From Anthonomus grandis grandis (Eukaryota; Arthropoda; Insecta; Coleoptera; Curculionidae): 64,000 nucleotides of DNA. This document shows, piece by piece, positions 35,201-47,200 of the stretch. Positions within the stretch are counted from its first letter, which is position 1, and every line of letters begins with the position of its first letter. The position numbers and the translations under genes were made by a program. The notes below the pieces were generated by a model. That model made no database searches, was not told where the DNA came from, and saw only the letters and a program-made list of their open reading frames with translations. The stretch is taken from positions 8,272,518 to 8,336,517 of the forward strand of contig NC_065563.1 of assembly GCF_022605725.1 (NCBI RefSeq), given 5' to 3'.

Positions 35201-38200
35201 GTTATCCAGAACTACAATCTTAAGAAACAGCGCATATATTTTAATACTGGCTTAATTAAGGGAAATCAAACAGAGTTTGTTATCCCTTAACTATACTAGT
35301 ATTGCAAAACAAACTTGGGTCAAGATATGAAAAGGGGAACTGATATCTTTAACTGTATGATGTGGTTAGAGACAACAAATTTTCATGGATTGACCATGTT
35401 TTTATTGAAACTTTGGATGTCTCTACCTATCTCAGATAAAGATGCACCTATATGGGTGCCTCGGACCTTTTAAGGGGTTTAATATTTAATGAGAACATTA
35501 ACCCTGCTCGTATAGCTGTCTGGCACACAACAGAAGCATCAGCCCCAGCAGCCGGCCCGAACTCCCCAGCAACCACAACAGAGTGGAATCAATTTTAGAC
35601 AGGTAAGCACCATTTCGTATTTATTTATTTATGGGATGTCTCCATTCTAACAAAATTACAAAATAAATTATATCTTAACACTAAATGTATATAATTATTA
35701 TGCCATCAACAAATATATTATTAAGATGAATATAACTAATTCTAAGCATAAGTTATTGTTTAGAATTTGTGTATGTGTTAAGTAACCCAAGTCTGATGAT
35801 GGCAAGAACACTTGCCGAAATGCATCACTCCTGAAATCAGAGGATTAGCATTTTTTTTGTGGAGAAAAGACTTCCCTTTAACTCTTCAATAAATATTTTC
35901 ACGACAAATTAGTGGATTTCTGATGAGTAATGTAAGGTTAGAAACGTCACTTTGAAAGGATTTGGATAGTAAGGAAATTTTTGGTTGGGGCATTTTTTTT
36001 TTGCTATAATAACTATTTTTGTGATTACAATATTTTTAAAAGCAATACATACAAAAAAGTATTTTCGCATGATTTAATATATGAACGTTTCTTGTGTCTG
36101 GAAAATTTTTGAGTTAGAGGCAATTTTGTCATCCAAGGTCCAAGAGACACCAAATTTAAGGGTAAAAATAATTTGCTGACCAAAAATCAAAATGTGCTAC
36201 CAAAGCTATTTATCATCAAAAACTATGCGAAATTGATAAATGATGTTACTATACATATTAGTGCTTGGGCCGTTTCCAATAGATTGTGCTTAAATAAGTC
36301 CAAAACTCAAAATATAAATTTTTCCCTTCGGGACGTTGATTCCCAGCAACAATCTTTAGGTGTGTCTGTGGATTTTCTGGGTGTTAGATTGGATAGTGGT
36401 TTGACGTGGCAAGGTCACATAGATGAATTGTCAACCAAATTATCAAGGTGTACTTTCCTGATTCGCAATTTGTCTGGGTCTGTCTCCTCAGGTATTCTCA
36501 GGACAGCTTACTTTGGATATTTTCACTCTCTAATGACGTATAACTTACTAAATTGGGGTCATTCAGCACATATGCCCAGGATTTTTGCATTGCAACGTTG
36601 ATGTCTGCGAGTGATTGCGCAGATTGGATACAGGGATTGTTATAGGGTCCACTTCAGGCTTCTGAGAGTTCTCACCTTACCAAGCGCCTTCATACTTCTG
36701 TGCCTTGTATTCATTAGGAAAAACCTACCCAGGTTTGCGACTCATGCTAGCACTCACAGTCATGACACCAGAAATAGTGGCTCCTTGGTGGCACCATTTA
36801 GGAGACTCTAGCGTACCCGTAATGGCGTGTCTTATTATGGAATTAAGTTCTTTAATGTCCTGCCGGTCTCCGTTAAGGATTTGCCTCTTAATGCTTATAA
36901 GACAAAGGTAAAACATTTTTTAGTCACCAATGCTTTTTATTCATTTGAGGGATTCCTGAGCTCAAATTTCAGTGCTATTGCATAGGCTGGGTCTCTTGAC
37001 TTTTAGTGTTAAGTGTTTTTAAGCATTACTTTTTAGGCTTATATGTGTTTTATTTTTGTTCTTAGGTAAAACGAATTTTACAGTTTAATACTTTTATTTG
37101 GAGTTATATTTTTGACTGACTTGTGTAAAAGCTTTATACTTTTTGGCATGAATAAATAAATAAATAAATACCAGAAAATAATCAAAATAGCACCCTTCTA
37201 AGGGGTAGTTTGTTCTTGTCAATTTCTAATAAAAATGTGCTACCAAAACTATTTACCGCCGGAAACTATTCAAAATCGATAGCTGATGTTACTATACATA
37301 TAAGTGCTTGCTACCAAAAAATAATCGAAATAGCACCCCTCTAAGGGGTAGTTTGTGTTTGTCAGTTTCTAATAAAAACGTGCTACCAAAGCTATTTACC
37401 GACAGAAACTGTTCAAACTTAATATCTGAAATCAGTATATGTATGACAGCCTGGTACCAAAAAATAATTGAAGTAGCACCTCTCTAAGGGGTAGTTTGTT
37501 CTTGACAATTATTACTATAAACGTGCTACTAAAGTAACCTACAGTCGGAAACTATTCAAACTTGGTATCTGTTATAATATGTATAAATGCTCTCTACCAG
37601 AATATCATAATAGGAGTTGCACGCCACCAGGGAATGGTTTATCTTTGACAATTTTCATTAGCTACCTAAACTATAAAACTTGCTTCTGGGGAAGGGACTA
37701 TTTAATCATGATTTTTAATTTTTGTTGTTGGGCATTAGAAAATTTGAAGAAGTAAAATAAATGCAATATAAACTTTCTGGTACGTAATTTATAATATATT
37801 AACATTTCCTGGTATAACATGTATTTTATTCGTTATGCGAGTATTAAAACTAACTAATTATATTTATTAATCCTGGCATGTTGAACAGATAAGTTGTTTG
37901 GGCTTTTGTTGAAGACCTATGCAGTTGTGGTGGTACCAATGATAGCATTTCATACACAAGATCATCTCTTCAAAAATATTGGAACACTTAGCTGCGCCAA
38001 TATGACAGAAACCGGCCATATCCTCATCCCAATAATTAACTGATACACACTGTAGAAATTGTAATGATGTCATCAGAGATTTTCCGCTTAGGTGAGGTAG
38101 TTGGTTGTTTTCCTTTATGATAATGTTTCCTTTAAAGCCTGCTGTACCTTTCTCTACTATATTTTTATCATAAGCAAAGGTACGGAAATTTGAAGTTGTA

Positions 38201-41200
38201 GTGTAAAATAAATCAGTCAATTGTTTTTTAATCTGAATTCTGTAATTGTTACTTTCTCCAGATTGATGGTATGCTAAAACCTTGGGAGATCCGGTAATGA
38301 TGTCACAGTCATATGAGTTATACTGAACAGGTAAATCTGTTGGCCGGTAGAGATTCCAATTTTTGGATAAACTTATGTGCTTTTGTTGATGAACGAACTG
38401 TAGTACTTCCATGATGAAGAAAAATTCATTGCGATATACTATATCACTTCTTATACTATTTAAGCATAGTATAGTATTGAACTTTTTCAGTACCACTATC
38501 AAAACAAAATGTTCATTTTTACAAACCGAAATTAATAAAATATCCTTCTGGTAAAGTCCAAATTTTAGAAAATAATTTGCAGCAGTCTTGAAACTATTAT
38601 TATCTGATTCTAAGAAATTAACTAAATATCCTTCGACTGGAAATATATCAACCGATGCTTTTATCTTTTTTTCGTTTACTAGAAAAGCTAAATAAACATC
38701 AATTATCACATCTGACAAATAAAGGTCTTTGAAGTTTACACCTCCTTCATCTTTCACAAGACATTCTAAATCTTTAGGATATATCTGTCTACCATAGATG
38801 ATGCACTGTTTATTATTCTCAAATTTAAATGTTTTTGTAACATTCAAATCTGAAGCCATTTCCTCAAAATCTGACTCGTCACCGTCGCTGGGAAAAGATG
38901 TTTGCCTCTCCATCGATCGTTCTTCTGGGATGGGACTGATGGAAGAAGCTTCTCTAAACATATTCATTTTGTTCTCATAAAAACGTTTTACAAATTTTGA
39001 AGGAGTCGACGAGAAAGGAGCCAGAAAACGTTTTTTAGAAACACCCGTTGGTGTTACCGTTGGAATGAGGATGGTAGTTCCAAGAGTACTGTCTGAATTT
39101 GCATAGTTTATTTCAGCATCTTTAGCAGCTTCAACCACTGTCACAGATTACCTAAACCAGATGCGTCGGCATCTTTCAAGTTCGTAACCCAAGCGGCGTA
39201 CAAAGGCGCGGCTCCAGTCAAAGCGAGGCCTTTACCGGTAGCGGATCATTTCCACCATTGGTCATAGACTTTCTTTATTTTTTAACACGCATTTTTTTTG
39301 CACCAGTTGTTCAGTTTCAAAAAAAACTATCTATTAATAAATATTTATTTTATTATAAATGGTTAAGAATTCGAATTTTTTTATTAGTTTTTTTTAAAGA
39401 TTTCAAATCTCTGTTAGCATACTTTAAAGCATAAAATATCCTAAGTCTTATAAATAACTTTACAATATATAATCGAGGGAAATTATTACAGGGATGATTA
39501 AATTTTATTAAACTCATAACATTTAAATATTTATGAGAAATGCCAGGTTTAGTAGATATTTGATCAAACATTGAAATAAATTTTTTTTCTAATTCATAAA
39601 TAAAACATACAAATTTCTCGCTAGGTGTTTTCAAACTACCAAAAATATTAGTTTCGGTGTTGCTATATGCCTTTAGTTTAGTTAATAAATTTGAAGCATC
39701 AAGGTTTCTGGATTCTTCTGAAAAACTGACACAAATGGGACATTTATGAATATTTAAAGCTTTTTTAATTAAGTAACCACAGACATATTTAAAAGCATTT
39801 TGTGTGGTTAAACTGTGTCCTCTATAATCACAATCAGAAACAGTTATTGCCTTACATATTTGAGATGACTGCGTAGGCATCCCTTTTCTTAAATTTTCAT
39901 TTGAAACGTTTTTTAGCTCAGCTAGAAGCACGCCTAAATCGTCCTCACAGTTCGTATATTCAGAGTGTAAAAAATTCTGACAAAATATTTTTTTATGGGC
40001 TCTTTGAAACTGAATTGGGGTTGGATGCAATTCCCTCCTTGTTGCCTTATATTTCCGAAATAATTTTCAAGACAGTCTTGATTTATTTTTCTGGTTTTTA
40101 GGTAGCTAAATCCGCAATTTGAAAGGCGCTGCCATAAGACTTTCAATCCATAGATATAGATAGATATCATCCAACACGAACGAAATTTACACTTTTTTGT
40201 CAAATTTTTTCCTTTATTATTGCATATTTCAAGGTTTTTCAAAAATAGCCACATGTGATTTAAAAACTCAACTTGATAATCAAGACCCTGATATGCATTT
40301 TTAAATTTATTCGGGTGGGACGTATTTGTAGAATTAAACAAATCAAACAAAGTATTAAATTTATCTATAATTTCAATTGTAGGTAAAGCATCTACAGGAA
40401 GTGCTCCTAAAGTCATATATGTATTCATTCCACTCGAAACACTATGACTTAAAACTTGAGAGGACAGTTTTACCTTCATCTTTTCAAAGTTATTAGGATA
40501 TATGTAGGAATTAGTAAGTTTCGGAGCACACCTATACACTTGCTGGCTATCTTTTTCATAAAATTGTTCGACAAACTTCCAAGACGTTACTTTGTTGCCA
40601 AAATGAAAATTATTTTCGGCTAAATTATTTTTAGTAGCCTTTAATAAATGTGGAGGATCAAAAATGTAAACTAATTTCAAATCGCCCAATTGAAATTCAG
40701 GATTTCCTTCGTTGACCTTTAGCATTCTAGAAAGATGTATAATTTAGAGCCCATATCAGTTACTAAGCCTTGGATAAATAAACCAGCATCTGATAACTTT
40801 TTAACGCATTTAGTTAATATTTTTAAAATATCTGAAGCTTTAAGTTGGGAGTTTACAAAAAAATAAGCCAGTGGTTGCTTCCAGTTATTAAAAAGTCCGC
40901 GAACCATAATAGCAGCAACATTTTGTGCTATGATATTATTGTCATTTTTTCCAATATCCTCCAAGGCTACAATTTCATCTTTTGCTAAATTAAAATAAAG
41001 ATAGGACATTAAAGATGTTTCATCAATACATCTGGTACAATACTTATCAAGTTCAGACAGTTTTAACTTTAATAGCAAGAGGATTGAATGTCTGTTCGTT
41101 TAGTCTGGTTTTGAAACAATACTTTGTGTCATTTTTTCCAGAGTATGTTTAGTAGGTAAATTTAATATTTTTGAGAGAAATCTATATGCTTTTGGCCCCA

Positions 41201-44200
41201 AGAAATACAAAACTAAAGCAAACTGTTTATAACTATCTGGATATCGTTTAGCTTTACCTACTTTATGCTGTAATTTAGCTTGAACTTTTATTATTTCAGA
41301 TAGAGTTTTATTTAAAAAGCTGTCACATCATTTAATAAAACTATCGAGTTTCGGTTTAATCGCTTTAGCCTGCTCAAATTGCTCTTTTTGTTTTAATATA
41401 TTTCTTTTTAAACCTCTGACTTGGTATCGCAACTTCAGCTTTCTTGGGCTATTGACACTCAATGCAGATGAAGTTTGTGTTCCTATGCTTGTAATGTAAT
41501 TGATGGGCGTATCTTTAGTGCCTGTCACATCTAAAAAATTATTAGCTCTAATACTATTTAAAACTAAATAAATTAAATATGTTTACCTTAAAGGATCATT
41601 TGGAAGACCAAAAAAGGTTACTTCTGTGTTCACAGAAGAACAGCATCTACTTATGCACTTATAACTCGTCATAGTTAAAAAAAATATATTTGCGCTCGCA
41701 CTATGCCACTTGCGCAGTGTCACGGGTACCGAAGCAAGCGTGAAACTAAAATAATTATGCTCCCATACTATTCGATCCGACTTTCAGCAGACGAAAATAG
41801 TGGGGAAGGCAGACCATGCCGCCAGGCTTACATTCGCATCTGGTTTAGGTAATCTGTGCCACTGTCACCTTCTGGGGAGCTCTTTCCTTCCTGATCTGGA
41901 ACAATAAACAAAGTTAAGTGTTAAGAGATAATTTCTTATTATAGGTACGTACTTGTGTCCTCTGTTCCTCCTGATGATTGTAGATAATTTTACATTTTTC
42001 TGAGAATTAGTTATGTTACCAACAGACAGACGGGCTGCCTCAATGTGGTGGCAGTTTCTCTTTCCCTTACAGGTACAAGTTTCTTGGGGAAACCAAGTCA
42101 CCATATGTTTCTTATTGTTTATTGTGGAAATTACAAAAACTTGCTCTTCGGGTACGAGAGTTACTCTGCCTTGTAGAATTATCATTTTGGCAGCTGTATT
42201 TTTAGTATTGAGAAATTCACTATCATCTTCCAAAGATGGTTTTGGTATGAAATCTTCATTTTGAAAAATATATGGTATTTTATCTATGGTAGGTAGGTAA
42301 ATGTTGCTTCAGAAAAACTATATCTTTTGGATCTCGATATAGATGATTAAAGTTTTCATTCAGGCAGTAGTTTCCTATATTTGAGTATGCTTTAATAGTT
42401 GCTATTTCAATTATTTTTTGGTAGCAAGCACTTATATGTATAGTAACATCAGTTATCGATTTTCAATAGTTTCCGGCGGTAAATAGCTTTGGTAGCACGT
42501 TTTTATTAGACATTGACAAATACAAACTACCCCTTAGAGGGGTGATACTTCAAATTGTTTTTTGGTAGCAGGCTGTCATACTTATACTGCTATTAAATAT
42601 TAAGTTTGAACAGTTTCTGTCTGTAAATAGCTTTGGTAGCACATTTTTATTCTTGGTCAGCAAATTACACACCACCCAAATTTGAAGATTTTTAAACCAA
42701 ATTGTAATTTTATGATTTTTATTTTTTAGTGGACATATTTCTTCATAATTTGGGAACCACTGGAAGTCTTTTCATAATTCAAAGCAAAGCAAGACAACCT
42801 GGAAAAATCCATTATAATTTTCATAATTGTTTAACAACAAAATAGTAGAATTTCTGAGGATGGACAAACAAGTTTGGTAGTTAGGGTCATTTTGGTTGAT
42901 GCACTTTTATTTGTCCCTTGGCCAGCAAGATCACCTGATTTGACATCTCTAAACTTTTGTTACATGAAAGCTATGTCTCAGGGAGCAAAAATGTAAGGGC
43001 TCTTTTTTGTTAAAAATTAATAGATATTTAAAAAAAAAATATATATTTTTTAAAGAATGCAGTGGTGTTCTTTCCAAAAAATGTTGTTGTGCTCCAAATC
43101 CATCCCTAAAGAAGAAAAATCAGCTGCAATTAAATGCACTGAAAAAAGTGGCCTCACTATCTATTATTTAAAACCTGAAAATTTCATTTAAATCCTTAAA
43201 TACGTTTTTAATGCATTTTTCTGTCCTATCTCAACTATTTTTCTATGGTTCCTGTATATACTCTAGCATTTTTAACCAGATGAACAGGACACCCTGTATA
43301 AATAAGTTGCAAGTACTCCAAAATAGAGCTATGCAAACTATTTTAAATTGTAGTAATTATGAACCAATAACAAATATGTTAAAATAAGTCTTTTATTTAT
43401 TTATACAATTGGGCATGGTCTTTTACCTCTATATTTGTAGGATTTTGTAAAAAGAAATAATGTAATTCATTAGTATCAGACAGAATGACAACACAACTTT
43501 TATGTAAACACTAAAGGTCCCTCCAACCCCTTTTGATATGTTCGTCAAGTCATTGCACAAAATGCTGCCATAACTTAAAAGTGTAGAAGTAAGACCAACC
43601 CCATCTATTTTTTGAGTGATAAACACTAGAAAAAAGGAGATGATTCCAAAATTGTGTGGTGTCAGATTGAATTGACTCATTTAAGGTAGCAATGTAAGAT
43701 CTATAACATTGGTCAGTATGAACTTTACATTGAGCACATAGGTTAGCGAACAGGATATAATCTTTAGCTAAGTTAGTACTTTTGAATTTAGCATGAGCAG
43801 TCTTTTTTGATAAAATAAGATTCCTTAATTCTGGGGAAAACCAATGAGGAAACCTGGAAGGTTTATATATTTTTTGGGGTACATAGAGTGAGATTGCATA
43901 TAAAACTACTTCATAAAGGTTATTCATTCACTGAATTATCAATGTTTGAATCATCAAAAATTCTAATCCAGTCCACTAAAGAAAAATAATCATTCAAACT
44001 TACAAAATCATCGTTTTTAAAATTAAATTAAGTTGTACTATAATTCAATCTTTTAATCCTACCACTAAACCTAATATCACAAATTGTTGCTAAGTGGTGA
44101 AAGTTGTTTGGAAGAAGATTGTCTAAAGCTTGTTAAACAGATATTTTATGGCACCTGTCAGTATAAACTATCGTGATCCTTTTGACCACATGAAGCAGTA

Positions 44201-47200
44201 CTTTTGTTCTGGTTTGATGGAACTTAGGTTTTACTACCTGTGGTAGAGAAAATTTTGATCTAAAGAGTGGGTTTCAGGGATGTTTTCTCTTGGGCTGTAC
44301 TGTCAGATCAGACATTTATTAACCGAGGTGCCCCTAATTGAGTGTCTCTATATTGTACAAGTATTTTTAAAAGGGTTTTTTTCTGTGTTTTTTTAGCAAC
44401 AGCAACAACAAACCCAACAACAGACCCAACAGAATGCCCAGCAGAATTTTGCTTCAACACCACAGCAAGCCCAACAGGTACAAAACAATGTTTATTTATT
44501 TATTGTTTATTTCATTTAAAAAAAAATGTGTTTTTAGATTTAGAAAAGTGATGCTGGATTTTTTAAATTTTAAATGAAATTAATAGAGAGCACTATTAAT
44601 TTCTAATTAGAGACTATACCAGGTGACAAATGACCACTTAATAATTTTTTTACTTTTCAAGATAAATGAAATTTGGTATATCAATAGAATAGTTATAAGA
44701 GCATCTTAGAAAAAATTCAAAACAGCTATGCCAGATTGTCAGATGTGTACTTTTACACATGCCAGTCAGCATGTTGTGGAGCTTTTCAAACCAACATAAA
44801 GCAATGGCAATTAGTGTATATGGGTTTCATAGTGCATAAAATCACTATCTCAGTTAAACCAAATTATTTTGCAGAATTTTTTAAGCTTTGTGGTGAATGC
44901 CATGAAGTAAATATCAGGGGAAAAATAGTTTAAATATTCCCAGGCATAATACAGAGTTTCTCAAGTTGTGTTTCATATATCAGGCAGCTAGTTTATACAG
45001 GGTGATTCAAAAGTAAGCGGCATCCTTTCAGGGGCGTAATCCTTGTATGAAAATAAGGCAAAAAGTTCATATTAATATGGGTCCGAAATTGCTTCCTGAG
45101 GGAGCTACGCCCCTTTGAATAGGACCCCTAGAAGACAATTTTTTCACTATAACTTTAAAACCCTTTAGAATTAAATTTTGAAAATTGGTGTACTGCATAA
45201 ACATTTCGTTGTGAATAAGATTCTAAATTCAGGTTTTTTAAATTTTATTCAGGTGCGTCACATGCGGGGGTTGGTAAGGGTAAAACATCCCTTTTTCTTT
45301 TACTCTTTAGGTTATTGTGATTTTGTTTGAAAATTATAAAATTTTAGAGTCTTATACGTAAAAAAGGTACTCTTAGTTCAATTCGATAGAGCGTACCATT
45401 TACGAGAAAATCGACTTTAAAAATTTTCTGATTGCGTATGTTTAATAAGCATACGTTAAAATACAAATATGCCTAGCCAATGAGAGCGCTTCGGCATCCG
45501 CGAGGGCGTGGTATGCGAACCGCCAAATTCAAAATAGGAAATTTTCAATGTCTGTAGAGTTTTTCTATTCATATTTATATTTAATTAGGTTTTTATGATG
45601 CGTATATTATTTTAGATAAAAAAAAGTGCAATATGCATTAAAACCATTTAATAAGAAGATATTTTAGCTATTATTAGTAAATGGATTATTGTTTTTTTTT
45701 TAATATTTACAGAGTGTGATCAATTATTATTTTAAAAATATTTTATAAATACTTGGCAAATTTGGTTTTTATAGCAAATTATCTCTTTTATTGACGAAAT
45801 TTGTTAATCATTTGGTATAGCGGTACGTGTAAACGCAATGTATGAATTATTTAATTATTATTGTTAGTTAAATATTAAAAATGGGGTCATACGGATTGAA
45901 TTGGTGTGTAGAACTGATAAATTAATTAGTTAATAGGTGGATGAGTGGATAAATAAAAATTAGAAAATAAAAATAAATGGCAATTAAATTTTTTAACAAT
46001 ATATGGTGAACATTTTAAAGTTTGCATTTTTACATACCTCTGTGTCATAATTCTAATAAGCACCTTAGTAATATAATAATTGTCAATAGTTATTCGAAAG
46101 TATAATATTATTTTAATTATTTTAAATTGTCCACTACCACTATACATATTCTATACATTATACTTTAGTGGTTGATATAAAGGATATATATGGTTGGAAA
46201 AGCTGGATAAAGGGTAAATATGACTAAAAAGTCAAAGTCTAAGAACAGAAAAAAAAACGTAGAAATTATATTTTAACTTTGTTTATTTCAAATAATAAAA
46301 AATCTATAAATTTATTTATTTAAATATAATAATTTATGGTATTTTTAATATCAACAACCTCAAAATTAAATGCAAAGAGGCTAAATGTATTAATCTGTTA
46401 TATAGTATGTAGTATGTAGACTCGCACTTCTTTAGCTTATTTGTCATCCCTGCTGGTCATGTATATACAGCCCAAACCATTCAAATTTCCATACAATAGT
46501 AACATGGAAGAAAATTACTGCTCTGTAAACATTTTAATTAATAAATATATACTCACAGAGGATCTTCCCCCTCGTTCAATGTCAATTTCAAGTTAGCTTT
46601 TCTGCACCCTAAAAAATATTAAAAACATAGCAAACAAAATGTAATAGAAAATGATTAGTTGAATATTAACATACAAAATAAGCTAACATTTTAGTCTTAA
46701 AATAAAAGATATAAAAATAGTTATACAGAAACCAACACCTATGACGTCTTAAAATTTGTTTTTACAATTTGAAACCTACACCAAATTAAGCCTTACAAAA
46801 ACTATACCTAGTTATGTATGTGACCTCTTACATAAAATTTGTATTTACAATTTGAAACCTGCACGAAAACCTTACAAAAAATATACTTAGTTATATTATA
46901 CTGATTATAACACAAAATACCGTATAAAATACCACATCCTATTTTTGTTAACTTCACAGCTATACAAACATAAAAAAATAGCTACAATTCAAATATTATC
47001 TAGCCATTAAATACACAAAGAAATCTAGCTTATTTTTTATTTGGATAATACATTTGTTTTTCAATTTTTCTTTTCTTTTCAGTGCCCTGAGAATTTTCTT
47101 CCTCCACTTCTTTATTTTTAAATTTGTTGATTACAGCCATAAATCTGGCAAATGCATTTTTATCTAAACTTCTACCATAGCTACAAATTTCTTGCAATGC

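Larger units (their letters stand above)
37867..42290 (-). pseudogene. SWIM zinc finger / Ulp1-like cysteine protease / PHD protein, split by a P-like element
   Basis: Minus-strand order: SWIM exon (42290-41949; ETCTCKGKRNCHHIEAA is C-x-C-x5-C-x-H), a 52-bp intron (41948-41897), then IRKERAPQKVTV up to 41859. The P-like element follows, and the frame continues at 39144 with VVEAAKDAEINYANS. Without the insertion and one 8-bp duplication the frame is exactly restored. The main block (39144-37867, 425 codons) has a C48/Ulp1-like core: His212 (NEHFVLIVV), Asn at the usual Asp position (CLNSIRS), Gln274 and Cys280 (QYNSYDC). It ends in a PHD-like finger (C397-C400..H405-C408..C420-C423). Ulp1-type enzymes cleave SUMO-like conjugates (family knowledge). 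The 5' end runs into the terminal array and has a shift near 42300. Confidence 0.7.
36161..42680 (-). mobile_element. DNA transposon with tandem-repeat termini encoding SWIM/Ulp1/PHD protein
   Basis: TAATTTGCTGACCAA opens the left end (36169) and, inverted, the right end (42667). The termini are arrays of about 142-bp units containing GTGCTACCAAAGCTATTTA and CTAAGGGGTAGTTTGT. Left units lie at 36169-36267 and 37169-37690; right inverted units lie at about 42400-42667. A LINE (36268-37168) and a P-like element (39143-41858) are later insertions. Exact outer borders and the target duplication are unresolved. No transposase is recognisable, so the copy may be non-autonomous. Confidence 0.7.
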
